This document shows, one piece after another, positions 1-8,461 of a stretch of 24,710 bases of DNA. Source of the stretch: Dehalococcoidia bacterium UBA1151. GTDB lineage: Bacteria > Chloroflexota > Dehalococcoidia > Lucifugimonadales > Lucifugimonadaceae. Made by a program: the position numbers and the translations under genes. The notes below the pieces were generated by a model. It saw nothing but the letters and a program-made list of their open reading frames with translations. It had not been told where the DNA came from and did no database searches. The number at the start of each line of letters is the position of its first letter. Position 1 is the first letter of the stretch. Where the stretch lies: NCBI GenBank assembly GCA_002311865.1, contig DBZV01000137.1:1-24710 (forward strand), written 5' to 3'.

Positions 1-39
1 TACTTCCGATATTCACGATGGATTTGGCAGTTTCTTCCA
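1..39 (+). repeat. 39-bp exact direct repeat, copy 1 (copy 2 at 319-357)
   Basis: Bases 1-39 recur exactly at 319-357. The match may extend to the left beyond the window. It joins the closing TSDI motif of one block to the opening HDGFGS unit of the next. The 318-bp offset (106 residues) equals one long plus one short block. A similar junction begins near 643, 324 bp further on. Such identity against a divergent background points to recent duplication or gene conversion. Confidence 0.9.
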
Positions 40-3000
40 CCAGGACGCTCTATCTAAGGGTGGCGCGCACGATGGAACGATCTCTGATGTACACGATGGG
101 TACACCTCCACGGTCCACGATCCGGCGTTCTCAATTCATGACGCGATAGCGTCTTCAGGACACGACCCGTTCCTGTCTGGGCACCATATGGCCACGTCAT
201 CTTCAATTCACGATGGTGTGCTGTCCAATAGTCATAACGCGAATGAGTCCAGTGGCGGTCACGACCCGCAGCACTCGCTGGGTCACGACGCGTTCACGTC
301 CGGTAACCACGCCCCGGATACTTCCGATATTCACGATGGATTTGGCAGTTTCTTCCATAAAGCGGCGTTCTCGCGTGGTGACAACCAGGCCCACGATGGA
401 TCCTTCTCTGACATGCACGATGGAAACTTCTCCGTATTCCACGATGCAGTATTCTCGATGCACGATCCGATTCACTCGCTTGGACACGACCCTCGGATTT
501 CTGAGGGTCACGTAGCAACATCATCGGCGTTGCATGACGTGATTTTCACGAACTACCACGAGCCAAGCGTGTCTGACACAGGCCATGACTTTGCACATTC
601 CTCGGGGATTGATGAGTTCTTGATCTCGAACCACAGTCCGGGAACATCTGATATTCACGATGGATTCAATTCTGGATTCCACGGAGGATTCTTGTCCGAG
701 GGTGGAGCCCATGATGGCTTCTCGTCACAGGCGCACAACGGCTTCGACTCGAACTTCCACGATGACCGTAAATCGTCGTTCGTAGCGCACCATGCCCAGG
801 CATCGAACGGCCACGATCCGTTCATTTCAGGATTCCACTCAGCGACAACCTCGGATATTCACGATGGGATCTACTCAGATATCCATAATGCAGGTCTCTC
901 ACAGACCCACGACCCGTTCAGGTCGTTCGGACATAACACGTTGTTGTCAAATGGTCACGACCCGTCGAATTCTGATGTACACGATGGCGTCTTCTCAGGC
1001 GTGCACGGGGTGACGATTTCTGAGGCTGGATTCCACGACCCGATTCGATCAACCGGTCACAATCCACTTGAATCCAGTTTCCACGAGGCGACAACTTCAG
1101 CCATCCACGATGGTCAGTTCTCCAACTCGCACAATGCGGACGAATCGAAGTGGGGCAACCACGATCCGACACAGTCCGCCGCCCACACGGCTACGAGTTC
1201 ACGGATGCACGACCCGGTGATCTCCAACGGTGGTCGTCATGACGCGTTTGACTCATTCGGCCACGACGCGTTCTTCTCTGCGAACCACCTCCCACTTACT
1301 TCAGAGGTGCATGACGGCGCGTTCTCAACGGTTCACAGCTCTAATGCTTCCGAATGGGGTAATCATAACCCGGACGCGTCAAATGCCCACGACTCCACGC
1401 AGTCCCTACAGCACGACCCGGTACTCTCATCTGGTGGTATACACCACGCGTCGGATTCACTTGGCCACGATCCGTTCATGTCTGGTAACCACGACCCTGT
1501 GACAACAGACGTGCACGATGGGATCTTCTCTTTCGGTCACAATTCAACGCAGTCTCAGGGCAGACATGACGCGGCGCATTCGGTTGGACACGATTCCTTC
1601 TTCTCGCAGAACCACGATCCGAAGACGTCCTTCACGCATGACGGACTGTTTTCCGACTTCCACGCACCAGATGTTTCTGAGTTCGGTGGACACGATCCGA
1701 TGCTATCGCCAGGGCATGGGGTCATCGAATCGGCGCTACATGATCCTGTGATGTCGTCTGGTGGCGCGCACAGTCCAGGTGAATCTCTGTTCCATGACCC
1801 GTTCTTCTCAGGTGGACATGACCCGGAGACGAGCTGGATTCATGACGGGTTCCACTCTGATTACCACGATCCGAACGTATCGCAGTTTGGTGGGCATGAT
1901 CCGGTCCGTTCAGCGAGCCACGATCCGCTCGATTCGCAGAAGCACGACCCGGTGATTTCATCCGGTGGTGTACACAGGCCGGTTGACTCATTCGGCCACG
2001 ATCCGTTCTTCTCTGAGAACCACGACGCTCTCACGAGTTGGATCCACGATGGTTGGTTCTCAGACTTCCACGACCCGAACATTTCGGCATGGGGTGCTCA
2101 TGACCCGCTCTTGTCAGATGCCCACGACCCCACGCAGTCCCTAATGCACGACCCTGTGATGTCGGCTGGTGGTGAACACCACCCGGCGGATTCACTTGGC
2201 CACGATGCGTTCATGTCGGCACATCACGATGCGGACAATAGCTGGATTCATGATGGTGCGTACTCTGGCTATCACGCTCCGGAACAGTCCAAATGGGGTA
2301 ACCATGACCCGTCGATGTCTGAGGCCCACACTGCTACCAGTTCGGGACTGCACGACCCTGTGATGTCAACCGGTGGTGCACACCACGCGTCGGATTCACT
2401 TGGCCACGATGCGTTCTTATCGGACCATCACGACGCGGAAACAAGCTGGATCCATGACGGAAGCTTCTCCAACTATCACGATCCGTTCGATTCGCAGCAG
2501 CACGACCCGCTAACTTCAGACGGTGGTCACGACCCGTTCAGGTCGTTCGGTCACGACGCATTCCTGTCAGCTCAGCACGACCCGGCAACTTCATGGGTGC
2601 ACGATGGAATCTTCTCGTCCTACCACGACCCGATTATTTCCGAGTTTGGTGGACACGATCCAACTGACTCAAATAACCATGACGCGCTGTTGTCACAGCT
2701 GCATGAACCGATCACTTCAAATGGTGGAGCACACCAGGTTGTTATGTCGTTGGGCCACTCGGCGTTCTTCTCCGAGCAGCATGACGTTGCAACGTCGTTT
2801 ATACATGACGGCGCACTGTCCATCTACCACGACCCAACATTGTCAGATTCTGGAATGCACACCCCGAACCAGTCGGTGTTCCACGACCCATTCCTGTCGC
2901 TACAGCATGACTCCCAGACGAGCTGGATTCACGATGGACTCTTCTCTGTGTTCCACGACCCGACCGTATCGCTGAGTGGCACTCACCTTGCAGATGTCTC

Positions 3001-3985
3001 ATTAGGTCACGACGCGTTCTTCTCGGAGAACCACGACCCTGATACTTCGTTCTCACACGACGGTTCATTGTCACGATGGCACGATCCAAGTCTTTCAACG
3101 GCCACTTCATCCCTGACTAACTTGCCATCGCACTCAGCTGAGGTATCAACCGGGCACGATGGGTTCTTCTCGCAAGAGCACGACCAGGCCACAAGCTGGT
3201 TCCACGATGGCGCCATAAGTGGCTGGCATGACCCGTTGCTATCTATTGGTAGTGGCCACTCTGCGTCTACATCAGTGTTCACGGGACACGATCCAATCCG
3301 ATCGTTCGGTCACGATCCGTTGTTCTCAGTTGAGCACGACACGTTGACGTCCAACGTTCACGATGGCATTGCTTCAAGACAACACGATCCTGATCTGTCT
3401 GGTCTGCACTTCTCAGCCATCTCAGTTGGCCATGACGTGCCGTTTAGCGCGGCGCACGATCCGTATACATCCACAATTCCGCCAGCCGAGTACTCGACGA
3501 CAACGGACATGGTGTTGGATAGCGATGGAGGCACGACCGTTGATGATGGTGCGACATCGACGCCATCAAGTCTTGAGAGTGTCACATCGACGACACTCAT
3601 CCTGACGAGCTTCCAGCCGGTAGGGCATAGCCCAACCAGCACCGATCCGTTCATACTGTCCGGATTGTACGCGCACCTGATCCTGTTTGATAACGATGCT
3701 GATGGCGTGATCTCGGCGGGAGACGACCTTGTACTAGATAAGAACAATAATGGTGTTTACGACGACGGGATTGATGGTGATCAAGTCATTCTTGACGTCA
3801 ATAACAGCCTGGTAGATGGCGAACCCGCGGTTTGCTCGTTGAATGCCGTTGGTGATCTGTTGAAGGTCTATTTCCGAGACACCAACGGAAACGGCTACTA
3901 TGACCAGGGTGAAGACATAATCATTGACGCAAATGGTGATGGTGTCTTCAACCCGAGCAGCCCACAACTGTACGTAAATCCTTAG
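2..3985 (+). CDS. Giant His-Asp octapeptide-repeat surface protein with C-terminal calcium loops (5' truncated)
   Basis: I do not recognise the family. The frame is open to the window edge, so the start lies upstream; the ATG at 188 sits inside the repeats and is not the start. Of 1,327 visible residues, about 5-1159 are repeats of an octad H-D-[PAG]-x-x-S-x-x, with 9-10 residue variants carrying an extra GG. By hand count there are 137 units; His is present in all but one and Ser/Thr occupies the sixth position in all. Residues 1160-1229 are a Ser/Thr-rich linker. Residues 1230-1327 hold acidic loops such as DNDADG, DKNNNG, DTNGNG and DANGDG, resembling EF-hand, dockerin or thrombospondin type-3 calcium loops. 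Cysteine is almost absent. An extracellular structural, adhesive or metal-binding role is inferred from composition and from the downstream lipoprotein and glycosylation genes. The signal peptide, if any, is outside the window. Confidence 0.9.
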   Translation, partial: TSDIHDGFGSFFHQDALSKGGAHDGTISDVHDGYTSTVHDPAFSIHDAIASSGHDPFLSGHHMATSSSIHDGVLSNSHNANESSGGHDPQHSLGHDAFTSGNHAPDTSDIHDGFGSFFHKAAFSRGDNQAHDGSFSDMHDGNFSVFHDAVFSMHDPIHSLGHDPRISEGHVATSSALHDVIFTNYHEPSVSDTGHDFAHSSGIDEFLISNHSPGTSDIHDGFNSGFHGGFLSEGGAHDGFSSQAHNGFDSNFHDDRKSSFVAHHAQASNGHDPFISGFHSATTSDIHDGIYSDIHNAGLSQTHDPFRSFGHNTLLSNGHDPSNSDVHDGVFSGVHGVTISEAGFHDPIRSTGHNPLESSFHEATTSAIHDGQFSNSHNADESKWGNHDPTQSAAHTATSSRMHDPVISNGGRHDAFDSFGHDAFFSANHLPLTSEVHDGAFSTVHSSNASEWGNHNPDASNAHDSTQSLQHDPVLSSGGIHHASDSLGHDPFMSGNHDPVTTDVHDGIFSFGHNSTQSQGRHDAAHSVGHDSFFSQNHDPKTSFTHDGLFSDFHAPDVSEFGGHDPMLSPGHGVIESALHDPVMSSGGAHSPGESLFHDPFFSGGHDPETSWIHDGFHSDYHDPNVSQFGGHDPVRSASHDPLDSQKHDPVISSGGVHRPVDSFGHDPFFSENHDALTSWIHDGWFSDFHDPNISAWGAHDPLLSDAHDPTQSLMHDPVMSAGGEHHPADSLGHDAFMSAHHDADNSWIHDGAYSGYHAPEQSKWGNHDPSMSEAHTATSSGLHDPVMSTGGAHHASDSLGHDAFLSDHHDAETSWIHDGSFSNYHDPFDSQQHDPLTSDGGHDPFRSFGHDAFLSAQHDPATSWVHDGIFSSYHDPIISEFGGHDPTDSNNHDALLSQLHEPITSNGGAHQVVMSLGHSAFFSEQHDVATSFIHDGALSIYHDPTLSDSGMHTPNQSVFHDPFLSLQHDSQTSWIHDGLFSVFHDPTVSLSGTHLADVSLGHDAFFSENHDPDTSFSHDGSLSRWHDPSLSTATSSLTNLPSHSAEVSTGHDGFFSQEHDQATSWFHDGAISGWHDPLLSIGSGHSASTSVFTGHDPIRSFGHDPLFSVEHDTLTSNVHDGIASRQHDPDLSGLHFSAISVGHDVPFSAAHDPYTSTIPPAEYSTTTDMVLDSDGGTTVDDGATSTPSSLESVTSTTLILTSFQPVGHSPTSTDPFILSGLYAHLILFDNDADGVISAGDDLVLDKNNNGVYDDGIDGDQVILDVNNSLVDGEPAVCSLNAVGDLLKVYFRDTNGNGYYDQGEDIIIDANGDGVFNPSSPQLYVNP
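14..3478 (+). repeat. Coding tandem repeat: 137 His-Asp octads in 21 blocks
   Basis: The basic period is 24 bp (8 codons), with 27-30 bp variants. Each block opens with an HDG unit and closes with a unit ending in a TSxI-like motif. Hand-counted block lengths in residues are 65, 41, 67, 41, 68, 40, 42, 68, 68, 41, 68, 68, 68, 68, 49, 68, 42, 42, 49, 52 and 40. Long blocks have eight octads, and from the third long block on units 2 and 5 are ten residues long. Short blocks have five octads and look like long blocks lacking three internal units. N-terminal blocks close with TSDI, C-terminal ones mostly with TSWI. Confidence 0.93.
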
Positions 3986-4014
3986 GCGGGGATGACCAAG
4001 ATTGTCCCGCGCCT
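3984..4014 (+). other. Hairpin between repeat gene and lipoprotein gene
   Basis: AGGCG (3984-3988) pairs with CGCCT (4010-4014), followed after one mismatch by GG/CC. The stem encloses the ATG at 3992 and has no T tract, so it does not look like an intrinsic terminator. It could mark a processing site or hide that ATG, favouring the start at 4061. The function is inferred only. Confidence 0.3.
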
Positions 4015-4060
4015 TCGGAATTATCTCCCTGAGGCTAACCAAGCTATTGAAAGAGTGTTA

Positions 4061-5443
4061 ATGAGCCGAAATTCACGGCCAATTTTTATTGGTCGCGGGA
4101 TATTCGCTCTCACACTGGTGCTCATCATGGCATGCACGACCAGTAACGAGGTAGAAGATACTGCAACGGCGGGTGCGACTCCTGAGTTGCAAGCTACAAT
4201 CGCGTTGTTTGAGAGCGTTCCCACGCTCACACCAGTAACTGAGATTGTCGAGCCGACTGCGATCTCAACTGCGGTCGCAACAACGCCATCGCAGAGTTCT
4301 CTCAACAATGCCACGCTACCCGCCATCCCGGGTGGCAGCACCCCCAACGTAGTGTTTGCTGACAACAACCCGGATCAGTACCTGCTGTTCAACCAGCGGA
4401 TCATCGAAGGACTCTCGTCCTTTGATCTTGATATAACAAACGTCAATGAGGTCTTCAAACACATATTCAATGGCTTGCCTGACGAGGTCATCGTCTACCC
4501 ATCAGAGAACTACTACTACTTTGTGCTTTACGCAGAAGAGCGGCAGTTCTGGGGCAACATCCGCCTGCCGGCAGGGGCACGTGATGAGGGCGAGTTGTCA
4601 TTCGCCTACTTCGAGTTCGAGGAGTTTCCGCTTGGCGCAAGGAGCGGGATAACCCGTTCCAAGTTCTTTAACGAACCGGATGGCGTTTTTGTGCGTCAGG
4701 TTGAGCCGCATGCATACAACGTTGAATTTGAAGGTAAGACGGTCAAGTTCAAGTTTCATGAACTCCGGCAGGATCGGCCTCAAAGCTTCCCACTCGGCGC
4801 GGGCGAGACGTTCATACAACGGACGTTTGATGAGTCTGGTATTCAGTTTTTCCTGCTGTTCAACCGGGTAGAGAACTACTTTTTCTGGGTACTCAATGAA
4901 GAAGAGATTGTTCCGGACACTCTGAACCCTTTGCCCGGGCATGATGATGTGTTACTGGCCAAGAAGAGCGGATTTGCGTTCTACGTTGATGCGGCACACG
5001 GGAACCGGAAAGTTCTTTCCGCTATTCGACGGCTATCCGTAAATCGCAATGACTACTATGACGGGCCATTCGACCAGCTTGCAGACAACTATGCCGATGA
5101 GACGAATGTCTCTGAGTTTATGCAGCGTGCATACCCCGGCCTTCGTGATCGTATCGACAAATTTGGCTACTACCTGGATCAGACCCGCCCGTTGCGTGTG
5201 GCGATTTCTACCTACTACACGTACCTGAGTTCAGCCGATTTGAACCAGTTTATGACCCGCATGAAAGCTGCTCCTGATCCCTACTTCTTCGCGTCGCGAG
5301 GAGGCGTGGTGCCCATACCGACTCCAGTAATTCCGACTGCGGCGCCAACCGAAGCGCCTGCAACCGCGACTCCTGAACCGACGCCGATTCCGGTACCGAC
5401 CCCTGAACCAACTGCCGAAGCTACCGCAGTTCCTGCCGCTTAA
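4061..5443 (+). CDS. Putative lipoprotein of unknown function with Pro/Thr/Glu-rich tail
   Basis: I do not recognise the central domain. With the start at 4061 the protein has 460 residues. It opens with a basic n-region and a hydrophobic stretch ending in LIMAC, a plausible lipobox with the lipidated Cys at residue 25. An in-frame ATG at 3992 would put 23 more residues before the signal and has no properly spaced ribosome binding site; GAAAGAG lies just before 4061. Residues 26-100 are Thr/Pro/Ala-rich. Residues 100-410 form a globular region rich in Phe and Tyr, with tracts such as NYYYFVLY and NYFFWVLN that suggest a beta-sandwich or carbohydrate-binding fold. The last 45 residues are a low-complexity PTPEP spacer, perhaps a wall-spanning stalk. 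It follows the repeat gene directly and may anchor it; that is inference. Confidence 0.82.
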   Translation: MSRNSRPIFIGRGIFALTLVLIMACTTSNEVEDTATAGATPELQATIALFESVPTLTPVTEIVEPTAISTAVATTPSQSSLNNATLPAIPGGSTPNVVFADNNPDQYLLFNQRIIEGLSSFDLDITNVNEVFKHIFNGLPDEVIVYPSENYYYFVLYAEERQFWGNIRLPAGARDEGELSFAYFEFEEFPLGARSGITRSKFFNEPDGVFVRQVEPHAYNVEFEGKTVKFKFHELRQDRPQSFPLGAGETFIQRTFDESGIQFFLLFNRVENYFFWVLNEEEIVPDTLNPLPGHDDVLLAKKSGFAFYVDAAHGNRKVLSAIRRLSVNRNDYYDGPFDQLADNYADETNVSEFMQRAYPGLRDRIDKFGYYLDQTRPLRVAISTYYTYLSSADLNQFMTRMKAAPDPYFFASRGGVVPIPTPVIPTAAPTEAPATATPEPTPIPVPTPEPTAEATAVPAA

Positions 5444-5461
5444 GCGAGAATACAGAGCACG

Positions 5462-6262
5462 ATGTCGACAGCAACGCGAAAGCCAGAGCAGATCTCGACG
5501 AGAGTTGAGGCAGCTTCTGCGCGTGCAACTCGGGCTGCCGGTGCTACCCAGACTCCGGTTGTTGCTGAAATCCGCGAGCCAGATCTCGTATCTATCGTGA
5601 TGCCAGCGCTCAACGAGGAAGCGGCGATTGGCGAGACGATTGCCAATGTGCCTGTTGAAGAGTTCAAGAAGCTTGGCCTTCGGGTTGAGATCGTGATAGT
5701 CGACAACGGCTCCACCGATCGAACGGCAGAGATCGCGAGGGCTGCGGGAGCTCGAGTAGTCGCAGAGTCAAGGCGGGGCTATGGCAATGCATACAGGCGT
5801 GGCTTCAAGGAGGCCCGTGGCGCATTCATATGCACCATGGACGCCGATAGCACCTACCCATCAGAGGTGCTGCCAGAGTTGGTTTCAAGTCTGCGGGGGG
5901 ACAACCTGGATTTTATAAACACCAATAGGCTCACTCTCATTTCCAACGGCGTGATGAGCAAGAGGAACCGCATTGGCAACATCCTTCTGACGGGCATGAC
6001 TCGTATTCTGTTCCGCCACCCATTCAAGGACTCTCAGTCCGGCATGTGGGTGTTCCGAGCAGACCTGCTTGACCGAATGAATCTCAAGGCTGGCGGCATG
6101 GCGCTCTCCCAGGAGATCAAGCTAGAGGCGGGCTCCAGGCTCAAAGTGCGCTGTGCCGAAGTGCCAATCAAGTACAGATATCGCATTGGCGAATCCAAAC
6201 TGAACGTCTGGCGGGATGGCGTCAACAACTTGCTGCACCTGGCACGTCGACGGCTATCCTGA
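5462..6262 (+). CDS. Family 2 glycosyltransferase, DPM1/dolichyl-phosphate-sugar synthase-like
   Basis: This is a GT-A fold enzyme of 266 residues. After an unusual basic 40-residue N-terminal extension, residues 43-52 (VSIVMPALNE) start the nucleotide-sugar domain. DNGSTDRT follows at 81-88, and the metal- and nucleotide-binding DAD lies at 127-129 in TMDADSTYP. DSQSGMWVFR (190-199) matches the conserved D-x-x-S-G segment of polyprenyl-phosphate sugar synthases, and RIGESKL (241-247) their C-terminal motif. No transmembrane segment follows, so it is probably cytoplasmic or peripheral and may charge polyprenyl phosphate with a sugar for the GT-C-like protein encoded downstream. It begins 18 bases after the lipoprotein gene. 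The donor sugar cannot be told from sequence. Confidence 0.92.
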   Translation: MSTATRKPEQISTRVEAASARATRAAGATQTPVVAEIREPDLVSIVMPALNEEAAIGETIANVPVEEFKKLGLRVEIVIVDNGSTDRTAEIARAAGARVVAESRRGYGNAYRRGFKEARGAFICTMDADSTYPSEVLPELVSSLRGDNLDFINTNRLTLISNGVMSKRNRIGNILLTGMTRILFRHPFKDSQSGMWVFRADLLDRMNLKAGGMALSQEIKLEAGSRLKVRCAEVPIKYRYRIGESKLNVWRDGVNNLLHLARRRLS

Positions 6263-6287
6263 ACGACTGATCGGGCCAGGGTCTGCG

Positions 6288-7433
6288 ATGCGCATCCTGA
6301 TGCTGACTGATTACTTCCCGCCGCACTCTGGAGGCGGAGTTGAGGTCGTCGTCGACCAGCTCAGTCGCGGCATGGTGGAACGAGGACATCAGGTCAGCGT
6401 TCTCACCCTGAGAACCCGTGGAGGCGCACGAAGAGAATCTACGGGCAACCTCACGATCTCCCGGCTGCCAGCGATCGATCTAACGGGCCTTATTGGTGTC
6501 CAGTTCGCAGCGTCAGTTCACCCGATCCCGGCGCTCATATCGGAACTACGGACGTTCAAGCCTGACCTGATTCACGTTCACAACCTGTTTTTCAGGAATT
6601 CAGAAGCCGCCGCGTTGATTGCGCGCTTCAGATCCACTCCGTTACTGCTCACGATGCATCTCGGTGACATGGGCGGTAGATTTTCGGTGGTGAAGACACT
6701 CACCACGCTCTACGAGAAGACGGTGGGCCGATGCATCGTCAGATCGGCCGATAAGATCACCGGCGTTTCGGCCGCAGTCGCAGCGCACGCTGGTGCGCTC
6801 GGCGCGAGTTCATCGTTGGTTCAGGTCATTCCAAACGGGGTGGACACGTCAATATTTCATCCCGCTGAGAAAGTTCCCAAAACCCCAACGGTCCTTGCCG
6901 TCGGCAGGCTCGTACCAAACAAGGGGATGGACACGCTCGTCAAGTCAGTGCCAGAAGTCCTGGCAAGGATCCCGGAAGCGAAGTTCGTGATCGCTGGCGA
7001 TGGTCCAATGGACTCAAGCCTGCGGAAACTCGTCGAGAGTCTTGGAGTCAGAGATTCGGTAGAGTTTTTAGGACACAGGCGTGACGTCCCAGATCTGCTG
7101 CGTGGCGCGACCGTGTTCGCAAGACCCTCGACCCTGGAAGGCATGCCGTTGACCGTTCTGGAAGCCATGGCCACAGGACTACCAGTAATCGCGACCCCCG
7201 TCGGTGGAACGCCAGAACTAATTACGGACGGACAGAACGGGTTTCTGATCCCCGTTGGCGATTCTCATGCACTGGCGGGAGCCATACTGGATGTGTTGAG
7301 CGATCCCGGGCGTTCTTCCAGCATGGGGCAGCGTAACCTCCTGATTGTTCAGAATGAGTACACATGGGAGCTGGTGATCAACCGCACGGAGGCTCTCTAT
7401 CAAGAGATGGTCCTGAAAGAAGCAGGCGGCTGA
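6288..7433 (+). CDS. Family 4 glycosyltransferase (GT-B fold)
   Basis: A retaining GT4 enzyme of 381 residues. The start at 6288 gives the canonical MRILMLTDYFPPHSGG opening, whose Gly-rich loop near residues 14-17 belongs to the acceptor domain. The in-frame ATG at 6216 lies inside the preceding gene and adds non-homologous residues. HVHN follows in the N-terminal domain, then IPNGVD and VGRLVPNKG at the donor-domain entry, and the E-x7-E signature in LEGMPLTVLE, which contacts the nucleotide sugar. The start is 25 bases after the GT2 gene and the stop is one base before the oxidoreductase gene, so co-transcription is likely. It probably extends a surface glycan; donor and linkage are unknown. 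Confidence 0.94.
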   Translation: MRILMLTDYFPPHSGGGVEVVVDQLSRGMVERGHQVSVLTLRTRGGARRESTGNLTISRLPAIDLTGLIGVQFAASVHPIPALISELRTFKPDLIHVHNLFFRNSEAAALIARFRSTPLLLTMHLGDMGGRFSVVKTLTTLYEKTVGRCIVRSADKITGVSAAVAAHAGALGASSSLVQVIPNGVDTSIFHPAEKVPKTPTVLAVGRLVPNKGMDTLVKSVPEVLARIPEAKFVIAGDGPMDSSLRKLVESLGVRDSVEFLGHRRDVPDLLRGATVFARPSTLEGMPLTVLEAMATGLPVIATPVGGTPELITDGQNGFLIPVGDSHALAGAILDVLSDPGRSSSMGQRNLLIVQNEYTWELVINRTEALYQEMVLKEAGG

Positions 7434-7434
7434 G

Positions 7435-8454
7435 ATGGCGATAAACGTGGGCGTCATTGGCGCCGGATGGGTTGCGACTGATCGCCATTTGCCCGCCCTT
7501 AAGAAGGCCAAGAACGCCAACATCGTGGCGGTGTTCGATCGAAATGCTGATCGGGCGGGCGTAGCCGCGCGCAAGTATGGCGCGCAGGCGTTCCATTCCA
7601 ATGTTGATGAGCTGCTGAGCCAACCGATCGACACGGTAGTCATCTGCACACCGCCTCAGGCCCACTTTGAGCTGATCACAAAGAGCCTTGAGGCGGATAA
7701 GCACGTTCTGGTCGAAAAGCCGTTTACGCTGATCGGCGCTGATGGAGACAAAGTCGCGGCGCAGGCTGCGACCGCTAATCTGCTCGTATCTCCTTCGCAC
7801 AATTTCCTCTACGCTAACTCCACGCGCCGAGCGAAGCATCTGATCGAGTCTGGCAGTGCTGGGGCTGTGATCTCAGCCTCTGGCGCTCAACTTAGTAGCT
7901 GGAATCGTAGGCTTCCAACCTGGTACGACGAGCTCCCCGGTGGCCTCTTTTTCGACGAGGCGCCACACCTGCTCTACCTGATGCGGGAGTTCGTCGGCGA
8001 GGTGGAAGTGGCGACCGCGTGGCGCGACGAGCGCGAATCACCGAATGGTGGCTCGATCGAGCGTACCGAAGCTCAACTAGTGGGCGAACGAGGCGATGCA
8101 ACGCTGTCCATGACCACCGGAGCGCCGCTTTCCGAGTGGTACGTAACGCTGATCTGTGAGAAGAAAATCCTGATCATCGATCTCTTCAGAGATATCCTGA
8201 TCGACCTTCCTGCTGAGACGGCGCATAATCGCAAAGACGTTGTTGGCGTGAGTCTTCGAACAACCATCCAGCACTGGGCCGGGACAGTCTCATCAGGCCT
8301 CAGGGTTTTGCGTGGCAAAGGCGACTACGGACATGGCCTGCTCGTATCCAAGTTCATAGATGCTGTTGATGGCTCAGGTCCGCCTCCAACTACGGCGGAG
8401 GACGGCACCCGCGTGGTCAAACTCATGGAATCGATTCTCGCGAAGGCTGAATGA
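7435..8454 (+). CDS. Gfo/Idh/MocA family NAD(P)-dependent oxidoreductase
   Basis: A 339-residue protein, the usual length for the family. The Rossmann GVIGAGW lies at residues 6-12, VICTPPQAH at 69-77 and the hallmark EKP at 94-96. GGLFFDEAPH (169-178) supplies the Asp and His of the G-G-x3-D-x3-H active-site pattern. Members oxidise or reduce sugars, inositols and nucleotide sugars. Placement between two glycosyltransferases and a GT-C-like protein suggests modification of a sugar donor, for example a 3-keto or amino-sugar step, although no partner aminotransferase is visible. It starts one base after the GT4 stop. Confidence 0.93.
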   Translation: MAINVGVIGAGWVATDRHLPALKKAKNANIVAVFDRNADRAGVAARKYGAQAFHSNVDELLSQPIDTVVICTPPQAHFELITKSLEADKHVLVEKPFTLIGADGDKVAAQAATANLLVSPSHNFLYANSTRRAKHLIESGSAGAVISASGAQLSSWNRRLPTWYDELPGGLFFDEAPHLLYLMREFVGEVEVATAWRDERESPNGGSIERTEAQLVGERGDATLSMTTGAPLSEWYVTLICEKKILIIDLFRDILIDLPAETAHNRKDVVGVSLRTTIQHWAGTVSSGLRVLRGKGDYGHGLLVSKFIDAVDGSGPPPTTAEDGTRVVKLMESILAKAE

Positions 8455-8461
8455 CAGAAAG

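Noticed and set aside
188..190. ATG at 188 as start of the giant gene
   Set aside because: The same frame is open to the window edge and encodes the same octads upstream, so the gene is truncated by the window.
14..3478. CRISPR array or non-coding satellite
   Set aside because: The periodicity is 24-30 bp with variable units, in one open frame with conserved residues at fixed codon places; there are no direct repeats with unique spacers.
14..3478. RTX nonapeptide repeats or HD-domain phosphohydrolase
   Set aside because: The unit lacks GGxGxD, and the His-Asp pairs recur every 8 residues rather than forming one HD catalytic site.
203..3747. Many long frames on both strands inside the repeat gene
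   Set aside because: They are shadows of the 24-bp periodic coding sequence: low-complexity, Arg/Thr/Ser-rich translations without family motifs.
6216..6287. Longer N-terminus for the GT4 gene
   Set aside because: It overlaps the GT2 gene and encodes residues foreign to GT4; the canonical MRILMLTDYFPP start lies at 6288.
8360..8461. Longer N-terminus for the GT-C-like gene
   Set aside because: It lies inside the oxidoreductase gene, and the ATG at 8462 has a better-spaced ribosome binding site.
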